Shown in pieces: positions 31,276 through 39,507 of a stretch of DNA of 64,000 bases. The notes under the pieces are model-generated. The model did no database searches. It saw nothing but the letters and a program-made list of their open reading frames with translations, and was not told the origin of the DNA. The stretch's first letter is position 1, and every line of letters begins with the position of its first letter. A program made the translations under genes and the position numbers. Origin of the DNA: Micromonospora_J zhanjiangensis (GTDB lineage: Bacteria; Actinomycetota; Actinomycetes; Mycobacteriales; Micromonosporaceae); NCBI RefSeq assembly GCF_042650605.1, contig NZ_JBHSBN010000002.1, positions 1 through 64,000 of the forward strand. Direction: 5' to 3'.

Positions 31276-32451
31276 ATGGGTGCCTCCCACCTCCCCGGCA
31301 CACCCCGCCTGCTGCGCGCCCTGAACGACCGGGCCGCGCTGGAGCTGTTGCTGGAGCGGGGACCCCTCACCCGGGCGCAGCTCGGCGAGCTGACCGGGCT
31401 GTCCAAGGTGACCGCCTCGCAACTGGTGGAGCGATTGGAGGCACGGGGACTGGTGACCCGGGTCGGCGAGCAGGCTGGCGGGCGGGGACCCAACGCACAG
31501 CTCTACGCCGTCCGACCGCGCAGCGCCCACGTGGTGGGGGTGGACGTCGGCCCGGACCGGGTGGTCGCCGCCTGCGCGGACATCACCGGCGCCGTGGTCG
31601 GCCGGGTGGAGCAGTCCACCGGAGACAGCGACGACCCGGTCGGCGTGGTGCACACCGCGGTGGTGCGGGCGGTCGCCAGCGCCCGGGCCGACCTCGGCAC
31701 GGTCCGCCGGGTGGTGCTCGGTACGCCCGGCCTCGTCGATCCGGCCACCGGCGACATCACCTTCGCCTTCAACCTGCCCCGCTGGCACCGCGGCCTGCTG
31801 GCGGCGCTGCGGGAGGACCTGCACACCCCGGTGGTCTTCGAGAACGACGTCAACCTCGCCGCGGTGGCCGAGGCGCAGTCCGGTGCCGCGGCGGGCGTCG
31901 ACGACTTCGTCCTGGTCTGGGTCGGCGTCGGGGTCGGTCTGGCGATCATGCTGGGCGGCCGGCTGCACCACGGCAGCTCCGGGGCGGCCGGGGAGATCGG
32001 CTACCTCCCGGTGCCGGGGGCGCCCATCCCGCGCGGTGCCGCGCGCCGGGCCACGCCGGCCTTCGGGGCGCTGGCCGGGGCCGAGGCGATCCGGGCGGTC
32101 GCCCGGGAGCACGGTTTCCGGGCCGGCACGGCGGCCGAGGCGATCCGGGCCGCGATCGCCGCCGGCGCGCGGGGCGGGCCGGTGCTCGACGAGGTGGCCC
32201 GTCGACTCGCCCTCGGGGTGGCCAGCACCTGCGTGGTGCTCGACCCGCCGCTGGTGGTGCTGGCCGGCGAGGTCGGCCAGGCCGGCGGTACCGCGCTGGC
32301 CGAGCGGGTGCAGCGGGAGGTGGCGACGATCACGCTGGTCAGCCCGCGGGTGACGGTGACCGGCCTGACCGACGAGCCGATCCTGTGCGGCGCCCTGGGG
32401 ACCGCCCTGGGCGCGGTCCGGGACGAGGTGTTCGGCTCGACCGTCGGCTGA
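31276..32451 (+). CDS. ROK family transcriptional regulator (NagC/XylR-like) without the zinc motif
   Basis: 391 residues from ATG 31276. The N-terminal MarR-like HTH (ALELLLERGPLTRAQLGELTGLSKVTASQLVERLEARGLV) is followed by a sugar-kinase-like ROK domain: VGVDVGPDRVVAA, RRVVLGTPGLVDPATG, VFENDVNLAAVAE and GLAIMLGGRLHHGSSGAAGEIG. The CxCGxxGC zinc-binding segment typical of ROK proteins is absent after GYLPVPGA, so ligand handling may differ. It is divergent from a hexosaminidase gene, making an amino sugar the likely inducer. Inferred repressor. Confidence 0.9.
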   Translation: MGASHLPGTPRLLRALNDRAALELLLERGPLTRAQLGELTGLSKVTASQLVERLEARGLVTRVGEQAGGRGPNAQLYAVRPRSAHVVGVDVGPDRVVAACADITGAVVGRVEQSTGDSDDPVGVVHTAVVRAVASARADLGTVRRVVLGTPGLVDPATGDITFAFNLPRWHRGLLAALREDLHTPVVFENDVNLAAVAEAQSGAAAGVDDFVLVWVGVGVGLAIMLGGRLHHGSSGAAGEIGYLPVPGAPIPRGAARRATPAFGALAGAEAIRAVAREHGFRAGTAAEAIRAAIAAGARGGPVLDEVARRLALGVASTCVVLDPPLVVLAGEVGQAGGTALAERVQREVATITLVSPRVTVTGLTDEPILCGALGTALGAVRDEVFGSTVG

Positions 32452-32534
32452 CCGGCGCGGCCGTTCGGCGCTTGTTGCCGGTCCGATGGCGTTCACGCGA
32501 AGGAATTCTTCACCATCCCGACCGGCTTGGAAAG

Positions 32535-32558
32535 GGGCCCCGCCGCTGGTCGGGGCCC
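32535..32558. terminator. GC hairpin between convergent ROK and ABC-2 genes
   Basis: GGGCCCCG and CGGGGCCC form an eight-bp perfect stem with an eight-base loop in the 130-bp convergent gap. It is preceded by an A-run (GGAAAGG). Likely a bidirectional terminator of the U-less actinobacterial type. Confidence 0.5.
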
Positions 32559-32581
32559 GTCGACCGAAACCCGCGGACCAG

Positions 32582-33568
32582 TCAGGCGAGGTCGCGGCGG
32601 CGGAAGGTGGCGAACGTGGTGACCAGGCAACCGCCGACCAGTACGACCAGGACGGCCAGCGCGCCGACCCAGGTGATCGTGTACGACGGATCGCAGTTGG
32701 CGGCGCTCGGCCCGACGCACGCGGTCCGGTCCCAGAAGTCGACGCGGCCGGACATCCAGGCGATCAGATAGCTGGACAGCATCCACTGCTCCGGCCGGGC
32801 CGCCTGGACGATCTCCATCATCAGCCGGGCGCCGAGTTCCCAGACCACCGCGTACGCCGCGACCACACCCAGCGCGGCCGACGTCCGCCGGCCCAGGGCG
32901 GCGATGCCGAAGCCGGCCGCCGTGGCGAGGCCGATCAGCACCAGGCCGCGTACCGCGATCAGCGCCAGCCGTCCCCAGAACGCGCCGTCCAGCAGGCCGG
33001 GGAAGCCGGCCACCGCGGCCACCAGCCGGAACGCCCCGACGTACAGGGCCCCGCCGACGACCGCCAGGGCCAGCACGCCGGCCAGCAGGGTGCCGAGCTT
33101 CGTGCCGAGCACCACCATCCGCTGCGGTCGCCACAGCAGCAGGTTGGTCATCCCGCCCGAGGTGAGTTCGGCGCCGATGGCGGACGCACCGACCAGGAAG
33201 CCGAACAGGGCCAGGAAGACGACCAGGAAGTGCATCAGGTCCGGCATCTGGTACTGGAAGACGAAGACGCCGTCCAGGAACTGGGTCAACTCGGCGCGTT
33301 TCGGCGCCTCACCACAGATCCGTCGCGGGTCGATCCGGATCTCACCCGGCTCCGCGCGGGACAGGCACTCCGCGCGCGCCTGCTGGGCCTGGATCCACTG
33401 TTCGTCGGCCTGCTGCCGGGCGCTGACCACCTCGTTGCCGGTGGGCTTGTGCGAGCCGGCCAGGGTGGTGGCCACGGTGAGCCCGAAGGCGACGACCAGC
33501 AACGCCACCATCAACCGGACGAAGCCGCGGGCGGCGAGCCGGCCCAGTTCGGCGCGGACCAGGTTCAT
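32582..33568 (-). CDS. ABC-2 type transporter permease
   Basis: 328 residues from ATG 33568, whose first bases overlap the ATPase stop (ATGA). TM1 (GFVRLMVALLVVAFGLTVATTLA) is followed by an extracytoplasmic loop of about 80 residues with two cysteines, then five further membrane helices including a GLATAAGFGIAALGRRTSAALG segment. The layout matches ABC-2 exporters of the NatB/YhaP type. With the upstream ATPase it forms an efflux pump; the cargo is not identifiable. Confidence 0.87.
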   Translation of the reverse strand: MNLVRAELGRLAARGFVRLMVALLVVAFGLTVATTLAGSHKPTGNEVVSARQQADEQWIQAQQARAECLSRAEPGEIRIDPRRICGEAPKRAELTQFLDGVFVFQYQMPDLMHFLVVFLALFGFLVGASAIGAELTSGGMTNLLLWRPQRMVVLGTKLGTLLAGVLALAVVGGALYVGAFRLVAAVAGFPGLLDGAFWGRLALIAVRGLVLIGLATAAGFGIAALGRRTSAALGVVAAYAVVWELGARLMMEIVQAARPEQWMLSSYLIAWMSGRVDFWDRTACVGPSAANCDPSYTITWVGALAVLVVLVGGCLVTTFATFRRRDLA

Positions 33569-34563
33569 GCCGTCACCTCCGGGGTGGTCGGGCCGAGTTC
33601 GACGTGCCCGTCGGTCCCGGGTGGTCCGCCCGCGTCGTCCACCTGCCGGGGGACCCGGGCGCCGGTCAGTTCCAGGAAGACGCTCTCCAGGTCCGGCGTG
33701 AGCGGGGTCAGCTCGCGTACCCACAGGTCGTGCCCGCCGAGCAGCTCACTGAGCCGGGCCGGGTCGTCGACGCCGGAGACCACCAGGTGGTCGTCGTGGA
33801 TGACGACCCGCAAACCGGCCGCCTCGACGACCTCGGCGGCACGGGCCGGCTCGGCGACCCGGACCAGGTAGTCGCCGTGGTCGAAGCCGGCGAGGACCGC
33901 ACGGACGGTGCCGGCCGCCACCCGGCGACCACGCGAGATGATCGTCACATGGTCGCAGATCAGTTCGATCTCGGCCAGGATGTGGCTCGACACCAACACC
34001 GTCACACCGTCGGCAGCGAGCGCGCGCATCATGTCCCGCATCTCGCGGATCCCGGCCGGGTCGAGCCCGTTCGCCGGTTCGTCCAGGATCAGCAGCTCCG
34101 GCTGCTTGAGCAGGGCCGACGCCACCGCCAGCCGCTGCTTCATGCCGAGCGAGTACGCCTTCACCCGGTCGTCGCCGCGATCGCGCAACCCGACCCGCTC
34201 CAGCGCCTCGTCCACCCGTACGGCCGGCACGCCACCGGCCGTAGCCAGCAGTTGCAGCGTCTTGCGGCCGGTGAAGTTGCCGAAGAACTGCGGGCTCTCC
34301 ACGATCGCGCCGAACCGGTTGGACACCGCCCGCAACAGCCGCGGCGCCGGCTGACCCAGCACGGTCATCCGGCCGGCGTCGGCGCGGACCAGGCCCAGCA
34401 GGGCGCGCAGTGTGGTGGTCTTGCCGGAGCCGTTCGGGCCCAGGAAGCCGTGCACCTGACCCGCCTCGACCAGCAGGTCGAAGCCGTCCAGCGCGACCCG
34501 GTCGCCGTGCCGCAGCCGCCGGAACGACTTGCGTAGTCCCTCGATCTCGATGACCGCGCTCAC
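33565..34563 (-). CDS. ABC transporter ATP-binding protein (ABC-2 exporter)
   Basis: 332 residues from GTG 34563, which has GGAGGGA upstream; the open frame extends further but that part is low-complexity. ATPase motifs: Walker A GPNGSGKTTTLRALLG, signature YSLGMKQRLAVASALL, Walker B LLILDEPANGLDP, and H-loop VSSHILAE. The C-terminal 100 residues match the accessory domain of CcmA/DrrA-type exporters. It is cotranscribed and translationally coupled with the permease gene. Confidence 0.93.
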   Translation of the reverse strand: MSAVIEIEGLRKSFRRLRHGDRVALDGFDLLVEAGQVHGFLGPNGSGKTTTLRALLGLVRADAGRMTVLGQPAPRLLRAVSNRFGAIVESPQFFGNFTGRKTLQLLATAGGVPAVRVDEALERVGLRDRGDDRVKAYSLGMKQRLAVASALLKQPELLILDEPANGLDPAGIREMRDMMRALAADGVTVLVSSHILAEIELICDHVTIISRGRRVAAGTVRAVLAGFDHGDYLVRVAEPARAAEVVEAAGLRVVIHDDHLVVSGVDDPARLSELLGGHDLWVRELTPLTPDLESVFLELTGARVPRQVDDAGGPPGTDGHVELGPTTPEVTA

Positions 34564-34743
34564 GTCGTCCCTCCACTTCGCCCCGCCCCGGTCAGCCCCG
34601 CCCCGGTCAGCCCTGGCCGGCTCGGCCCCCGCCCGCTCGGCCCGAGCCCCGACCCGGCGGTTCCGGCCGGCACAGTGATCAATGACACGGCACACACCCT
34701 ACGGGCGGGGCGACTGCCGTGGGGGGCACCCGGGAGCGCGTGG

Positions 34744-34749
34744 TTGGAT
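34744..34749 (+). promoter_or_regulatory. Possible -10 element of leaderless ABC ATPase transcript
   Basis: TTGGAT ends six bases before GTG 34756. It deviates from TANNNT at the second base, so this is a weaker case than the others. Confidence 0.3.
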
Positions 34750-34755
34750 GGTCGG

Positions 34756-35592
34756 GTGCCTATCGAGCTGGTCGACGGTGTCCACAAGACGCCCGACTCC
34801 GTGGACGTTGACGACCTGGTGATCGCCCTCGACGCGGTGACCGTGCAACGGTCGGGCAACCATCTGCTGCGCGACGTGACCTGGCGGGTCGAACTGGACG
34901 AGCGGTGGGTGGTGCTCGGCCCGAACGGCGCCGGCAAGAGCACCCTGCTCAACCTGGCGGCCGGCCTGATGTACCCGACCACCGGCACCGCGTACGTCCT
35001 GGGCGAGCGCCTCAGCCGCACCGACGTCAACGAGCTGCGTACCCGGATCGGGTTGTCCACCGCGGCGCTGGGCGGCCGGATTCCCGCCCAGGAGCGGGTC
35101 CGCGACGTTGTGGTGACCGCCGCCTGGTCGGTGGTCGGCCGCTTCCGGGAGAGCTACGACCCGATGGACGAGGCCCGCGCGACCGCGCTGCTCGGCCAGC
35201 TCGGCGTCGGCGCGCTGGCCGACCGGGCGTACGGGACGCTGTCCGAGGGCGAGCGCAAGCGGGTGCAGATCGCCCGCGCCCTGATGACCGACCCCGAGTT
35301 GCTGCTGCTCGACGAGCCGGCGGCCGGCCTCGACCTGGGTGGCCGGGAGGACCTGGTGGCCCGGCTCGCGCGGTTGGCCCGGGATCCGGACGCGCCGGCG
35401 TCGGTGCTGGTCACCCACCACGTCGAGGAGATTCCGCCGGGCTTCACCCACGCCCTGCTGCTGCGCGCCGGCGTCGTGGTCGCGCAGGGACTGCTGACCG
35501 ACACCCTCACCGGCGAGAACCTGTCCACCACGTTCGGCGTCCCGCTGCAGGTCGAGCGGCGCGGCGACCGTTACACCGCCCGCGCCGCCTGA
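34756..35592 (+). CDS. Stand-alone ABC ATPase
   Basis: 278 residues from GTG 34756; the frame upstream to 34675 is not needed. Walker A GPNGAGKSTLLNLAAGL, a divergent Q-loop region, signature LSEGERKRVQIARAL, Walker B LLLLDEPAAGLDLGG and H-loop VTHHVEEI are intact. No membrane subunit is adjacent and no known C-terminal domain is present. The VEEIPPGFTHALLLRAG ending resembles ModF/PhnC-like or YlmA-type ATPases. Its partner, or a non-transport role, remains unknown. Confidence 0.88.
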   Translation: MPIELVDGVHKTPDSVDVDDLVIALDAVTVQRSGNHLLRDVTWRVELDERWVVLGPNGAGKSTLLNLAAGLMYPTTGTAYVLGERLSRTDVNELRTRIGLSTAALGGRIPAQERVRDVVVTAAWSVVGRFRESYDPMDEARATALLGQLGVGALADRAYGTLSEGERKRVQIARALMTDPELLLLDEPAAGLDLGGREDLVARLARLARDPDAPASVLVTHHVEEIPPGFTHALLLRAGVVVAQGLLTDTLTGENLSTTFGVPLQVERRGDRYTARAA

Positions 35593-35613
35593 CCCGAACG
35601 CCGGCCGCGGCAC

Positions 35614-35653
35614 CGCCGTCCGCGGTGAGCGCCCGCCGTCCGCGGTGAGCGCC
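35614..35653. repeat. Perfect 20-bp tandem duplication
   Basis: CGCCGTCCGCGGTGAGCGCC occurs twice in a row at 35614 and 35634, just after the ABC ATPase stop and before the LLM pseudogene. Confidence 0.9.
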
Positions 35654-35658
35654 CGCGG

Positions 35659-35990
35659 TCAGTCGCGGAGCAGCGGGAGGAGGGCCTCGGCGGCCAGGGT
35701 GATCTGGGCGACCGCGAGCTGCGGGTCCGGCGGCGGGACGAGGACCACCGCGTCGGAACGGTCAGCCGGGCGTGCCGGCCGTTGACGCTGAGCCGGTCGC
35801 CGGCCAGCAGGCCGCGTACCGCCTCGACGGTCTCGCCGAGCACGGCCAGCGGTGACGGGTGCCCGGCACCGACCTGGCGGACCCAGTCGGCGACGCCGTG
35901 GCCGAAGCCGGGCCGGATCCGGCCGCAGGTGGCCGGAAGCCGGACATCCCGCCGCCGAACCGTCCCCACCGCGTCCGGGCTGACCTCGGC
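35659..35990 (-). pseudogene. Remnant of an LLM-class flavin-dependent oxidoreductase
   Basis: Two fragments of one protein family are visible on the minus strand. The segment around 35760-35950 encodes GRIRPGFGHGVADWVRQVGA, then LAVLGETVEAVRGLLAGDRLSVNGRHARL, which is characteristic of luciferase-like monooxygenases. In another frame, 35659-35755 encodes DAVVLVPPPDPQLAVAQITL then AAEALLPLLRD and stop, the C-terminal end of the same family. The roughly 150 residues between them and most of the N-terminus are missing. The gene has decayed through internal deletions and a frame change. Confidence 0.6.
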
Positions 35991-36007
35991 CTCGGCGCGG
36001 GTACGCC

Positions 36008-36013
36008 TACACT
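36008..36013 (+). promoter_or_regulatory. -10 element upstream of ribokinase-like gene
   Basis: TACACT lies about 30 bases before GTG 36043, leaving a short leader that contains the GGGAGG ribosome site. Confidence 0.5.
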
Positions 36014-36042
36014 CGCCGCATCCGCCGAACCGGGAGGTGCCC

Positions 36043-36942
36043 GTGGATCGTCCGTCGGTCGTCGTGGTCGGCAGTGCCAACATGGACCTGATCGGGATGG
36101 CGCCCACCCTGCCGTCGCCCGGGGAGACCGTCCTCGGCTCCGACTTCGCCATGCTGCCCGGTGGCAAGGGCGCCAACCAGGCGATCGCGGTGGCCCGGGC
36201 CGGTGGCCGGTGCACCTTCCTCGGCGCCGTCGGCTCCGACTCGTTCGGCGTCACGCTGACCGCCCGGATCGCCGCGTCCGGCGTCGACACCGGGCAGTTG
36301 CGGGTGGTGTACGGCTCCTCCGGGGTGGCCCTGGTCATGGTGAGCGCGAGCGGTGAGAACGCGATCGTGGTCACGCCCGGCGCCAACGCCGCGTTCACCG
36401 CGCTGACCGAGGCCGAGCTGTCCGCCGTACGCCGGGCGGACGTGCTGGTCGCGCAGCTGGAGGTGCCGATCGGCACGGTGCTGCAGGCGGCCCGCGCGGC
36501 CCGCGCGGCCGGCACCCGGGTGGTGCTCAACGCCGCGCCGGCGCGGGACCTGCCGGCGGAGCTGTTCGAGGTGGTCGACGTGCTGGTGGTCAACGAGGTG
36601 GAGGCGCGGGCGATCACCGGTCGGGGTCGGGACGACCCGGCCGCCCTGCTGTCCGTGGTCCCCCGCGCGGTGCTCACCCTCGGCCGCGACGGCGCCTGGT
36701 ACGGCGACCGGGACGGCACCGAACTGCGCCTCCCGGCGGTGCCGGTCGAGGTGGTGGACTCCACCGGTGCCGGCGACGCGTTCACCGGGGCACTGGCGGT
36801 CGCCTGGGGCGAGGGGCGTGACCTGGTCGACGCGGTGCGCTGGGCGGGCGCCGCCGGCGCCGCCTGCGTGCGCCGGTTGGGCGCCTCGGTGGCGCTGCCC
36901 GGCCGGGCCGACATCGACGCCCTGTACCGTCCGGAGCCCTGA
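36043..36942 (+). CDS. rbsK: PfkB family carbohydrate kinase (ribokinase-like)
   Basis: 299 residues from GTG 36043 with GGGAGG eight bases upstream. Ribokinase motifs: VVVVGSANMDLIG, the GGKGANQAIAVARAGG substrate-binding signature 1, and DSTGAGDAFTGALA signature 2 with catalytic base D245. NAAPARDLP and NEVEARAITG support a ribokinase rather than fructokinase assignment. It phosphorylates ribose or a similar pentose with ATP in the cytoplasm. No ribose transporter is adjacent, so the specific symbol is a best guess. Confidence 0.85.
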   Translation: MDRPSVVVVGSANMDLIGMAPTLPSPGETVLGSDFAMLPGGKGANQAIAVARAGGRCTFLGAVGSDSFGVTLTARIAASGVDTGQLRVVYGSSGVALVMVSASGENAIVVTPGANAAFTALTEAELSAVRRADVLVAQLEVPIGTVLQAARAARAAGTRVVLNAAPARDLPAELFEVVDVLVVNEVEARAITGRGRDDPAALLSVVPRAVLTLGRDGAWYGDRDGTELRLPAVPVEVVDSTGAGDAFTGALAVAWGEGRDLVDAVRWAGAAGAACVRRLGASVALPGRADIDALYRPEP

Positions 36943-36975
36943 CCGGCGGCCGGGCCGGCGCCCCGCGACGCCGGT

Positions 36976-37839
36976 TCAGGCCGCGCCGTCGGCGGCCTTG
37001 TTCTCGCCGCGCCGGCGCAGCATCCGCATCCCCGGGATGCCGGCCACCGCGAGCTTCAGGTCCCGGGTCACCCCGAGCAGGTCGTGAATGTCCGGGCCGA
37101 CCCGGTCCAGGGTGGCCAGGATCGGCAGTACGTCCGAGGTGAGGTGCTCGGTCAGCCTCGGCAGCTCGTCGATCAGGCGGATCGCCGCGTCCACCTCCTC
37201 GGGGGAGAGTTGCTCGACGAACCGGGCGGCCATCGGGGCGCCCTTGCGCAGCGTCGCCCCGTACGCGGTGAGCAGTTCGTCCGCGGTCAGGCTGAGCCCC
37301 TCGGCGCGGGCCATGGTGGCGCCCGCCCGGTCGACCAGGTCACCCGCGGTGCCGGTGATCCGTCGCGCGTCCTCGACCACGCCGCCGGCGGAGCCGGTGA
37401 TCTGCCGCGCGCCGTCGACCACGTCGGCCGCCGTGGCGGTGACCCGGCCGGCGTCGTCGACCAGGTCGCCGGCGGTGCCGGTGATCCGCCCGGCCTCCGT
37501 CACCACGCCACCGGCGGTGGTGGCCACCCGTCCGGCCTCGACGATCAGCGCGTCGGCGTCGGCGGTGAGCCGGGTGACCTGGTCGATCGCGGCGGTGGCG
37601 GCCTTGCTGATCACGTCGATCTCGGTGACCGCCCGCTCGGCCTCGCCGACCACCCGGTCGGTGCGCTCCAAGGTCGCCTCGGCCCGGTCCACCACCGCGT
37701 TGATCCGCTTGACCAGCGCCTCGACGCTGTCCAGCACGGCGAACGCGCGGGCCGGCGCACCGGCGAACGTGGCGGCCTGGTCGACGGCCGCCCGGGTCAG
37801 GTCGAGGACCGCGGCGGGGCGCGGGAGGGGGATCGCCAT
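36976..37839 (-). CDS. Coiled-coil protein with 14-residue tandem repeats
   Basis: 287 residues from ATG 37839. It is almost entirely predicted helix. Residues 102-171 comprise five consecutive 14-residue repeats of type AGRITGTAGDLVDD (starting at 102, 116, 130, 144, 158), exactly two heptads each with hydrophobic spacing of an amphipathic helix. The region around 40-100 continues a similar pattern (VVDRAEATLERTDRVVGEAE). There is no signal peptide or membrane segment. It may be a structural or membrane-associating helix protein, like apolipoprotein/phasin or MCP-like stalks; no defined family. It is divergent from an AI-2E-type permease gene. Confidence 0.75.
   Translation of the reverse strand: MAIPLPRPAAVLDLTRAAVDQAATFAGAPARAFAVLDSVEALVKRINAVVDRAEATLERTDRVVGEAERAVTEIDVISKAATAAIDQVTRLTADADALIVEAGRVATTAGGVVTEAGRITGTAGDLVDDAGRVTATAADVVDGARQITGSAGGVVEDARRITGTAGDLVDRAGATMARAEGLSLTADELLTAYGATLRKGAPMAARFVEQLSPEEVDAAIRLIDELPRLTEHLTSDVLPILATLDRVGPDIHDLLGVTRDLKLAVAGIPGMRMLRRRGENKAADGAA
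37327..37536 (-). repeat. 42-bp coding repeats, five units
   Basis: Five units of 42 bases encode the 14-residue repeats of the coiled-coil protein. They are degenerate at the DNA level (shared blocks such as GTGCCGGTGATCC), so duplication is not recent. Confidence 0.85.
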
Positions 37840-37954
37840 GCCGCAATTGTGCGTCGGCCGCACCACCTCCGCCCGGAGCGCGTGTCTCTTTCGAGGGTTT
37901 TGCGCATTCCGAGCGTGTGCCGGGAGCAAGATCAGCGGGGGAGGGATGGATGGG

Positions 37955-39142
37955 ATGGGCGACCAGGAGGATCCGGATTCCGGGGCGATGGCCTCCCGGG
38001 ACGCCGAGGCACTGGCCCGGCAGGGCACTCCGGTGGGCGGGGGCGAGGCGATCGCCTCCGCCGAGACGGAGGCGGCCGAGACGCGCAGTGCCGACGCCCC
38101 GCTGGGGCGACCCGGCCGCCGGTTGGACCGCCGGTCGCCGTACCTGTTGGGGCTGCTCGGCGCGGCCGGCGTGGCCACCACCTACGCCCTGGTGGAGTTG
38201 CTGGTCGCGGCCCGCGGCGTGCTGATCCTGATCGCCGTGGCGCTGTTCCTGGCGATCGGCCTGGACCCGGCGGTACGCCTGTTGGAGCGCCGGATGCCCC
38301 GCTGGGCGGCCGTCACCGTGGTGGTCTGCTGCCTGCTGGCGGTGGTCGGCGGGTTCCTGGCCGTGGCGATCCCGGCCCTGATCAGCCAGGTCGGACAACT
38401 GACCCGGCAGCTGCCGCGCCTGCTCGCCGAGTTGCGCGACCACAGCACGCTGATCGGCCGGGCCAACGACCACTTCCACCTCCAGAAGCGGCTGGAGGAG
38501 GTGGCGACCGGCAACGACCGGCAGCTCGCCGGCGGGGTGGTCGTCGCGGGCCGGCTGGTGCTCGGCGCCACCACGGCCACCGTCACCGCCCTGGTGCTGA
38601 CCATCTACTTCCTGGTGGACCTGCCCCGGATCCGACAGTTGATCTACCGGATGTTCCCGCACAGCCGCCGCCCGCGCGCGATCCTGCTCGGCGACGAGAT
38701 GTTCGCCAAGATTGGCGGCTTCGTCCTGGGCAACCTCCTCACCTCACTGATCGCCGGGCTCGGCACCTTCCTCTGGTTGGTCATCTTCGGCGTGCCGTAC
38801 CCGCTGCTGCTGGCGCTCATGGTGGCCCTGCTCGACCTGGTGCCGATCATCGGCTCGACGGTCGGCGGCATCGTGGTCACGCTTGTCGCGTTCTCGGTCT
38901 CGCTGCCGGTGGCGCTGGCCACGCTGGCCTACTACATCGTCTTTCGGCTCACCGAGGACTACCTGCTGGTGCCCAAGATCGTGGGCCGGGTGGTGCGGGT
39001 GCCGGCGACCCTCACCTTCGTGGCCGTCCTGATCGGCGGCGTGTCGCTGGGCATCGTCGGCGCGCTGATCGCCATCCCGGTCGCCGCGTCGATCCGCATC
39101 GTCCTGGAGGAGACCGTCTTCCCCCGTCTCGACCGCTCCTGA
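37955..39142 (+). CDS. AI-2E family (DUF20/UPF0118) transporter
   Basis: 395 residues from ATG 37955, spaced correctly from GGGGGAGGG; ATG 37946 is an alternative but too close to it. A hydrophilic N-terminus of about 55 residues precedes typical features: ARGVLILIAVALFLAIGLDPAVRLLERR, a soluble middle loop (about 150-200), PHSRRPRAILLGDEMFAKIGGFVLGNLL and the C-terminal PLLLALMVALLDLVPIIGSTVGG, with around eight membrane helices. Members include the TqsA AI-2 exporter and Na+/H+ antiporters, so the substrate cannot be inferred. Confidence 0.88.
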   Translation: MGDQEDPDSGAMASRDAEALARQGTPVGGGEAIASAETEAAETRSADAPLGRPGRRLDRRSPYLLGLLGAAGVATTYALVELLVAARGVLILIAVALFLAIGLDPAVRLLERRMPRWAAVTVVVCCLLAVVGGFLAVAIPALISQVGQLTRQLPRLLAELRDHSTLIGRANDHFHLQKRLEEVATGNDRQLAGGVVVAGRLVLGATTATVTALVLTIYFLVDLPRIRQLIYRMFPHSRRPRAILLGDEMFAKIGGFVLGNLLTSLIAGLGTFLWLVIFGVPYPLLLALMVALLDLVPIIGSTVGGIVVTLVAFSVSLPVALATLAYYIVFRLTEDYLLVPKIVGRVVRVPATLTFVAVLIGGVSLGIVGALIAIPVAASIRIVLEETVFPRLDRS

Positions 39143-39153
39143 CCGTCCGCCGG

Positions 39154-39375
39154 TCAGGCTGACGGCTCGGGTTGTCCGACACCCACCCGGCGCCACCGGT
39201 GACCGGCGTGATCGGTGAAGACCAGCTCGATGACGACCTGATCCTGCGGGGTCACCGCCGCCTGCTGCCCGAGCGTGACGAACAGCTCCCGGGTCTCGCG
39301 GCCGTTGATCCGACGCAGTTCCCCCCGCACGGCGGCCACCGGCAGCCGGAGCCACGTCCCGTCGTCGCCGGGCAT
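39154..39375 (-). pseudogene. Probable C-terminal fragment of a hypothetical protein
   Basis: 73 codons from an ATG at 39375 with no ribosome site: PGDDGTWLRLPVAAVRGELRRINGRE, then TRELFVTLGQQAAVTPQDQV and a basic tail. It is compositionally coding, in an actinobacterial style, but lacks an N-terminal domain. The frame continues upstream into the 60-bp hairpin, which appears to have replaced its 5' part. No family recognised. Confidence 0.4.
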
Positions 39376-39400
39376 CGGTGAGCATGTGGTGGGTGCTGCC

Positions 39401-39460
39401 GATTTCGGCGCCACAGCAAAAATGTAGTGGCTACTACGTTCTTCGTGTGACGCCGAAATC
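39401..39460. repeat. 60-bp imperfect hairpin element
   Basis: Arms 39401-39428 and 39433-39460 pair over 28 bp with five or so mismatches around a four-base loop. The ends are GATTTCGGCG / CGCCGAAATC and the interior (AAAATGTAGTGG) is AT-rich compared with the surroundings. It lies between two truncated genes. It could be a miniature mobile element, a REP-type hairpin or a bidirectional terminator. Confidence 0.8.
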
Positions 39461-39507
39461 GCCAACCACCGCTTCCGGCCGGGACCGCCTGTCGCGACCG
39501 GGGCCTC

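Noticed and set aside
37327..37536. Regular 42-bp repeats considered as a CRISPR array
   Set aside because: Units are contiguous with no unique spacers, are degenerate, and translate in one frame into a heptad-type helix; there are no cas genes.
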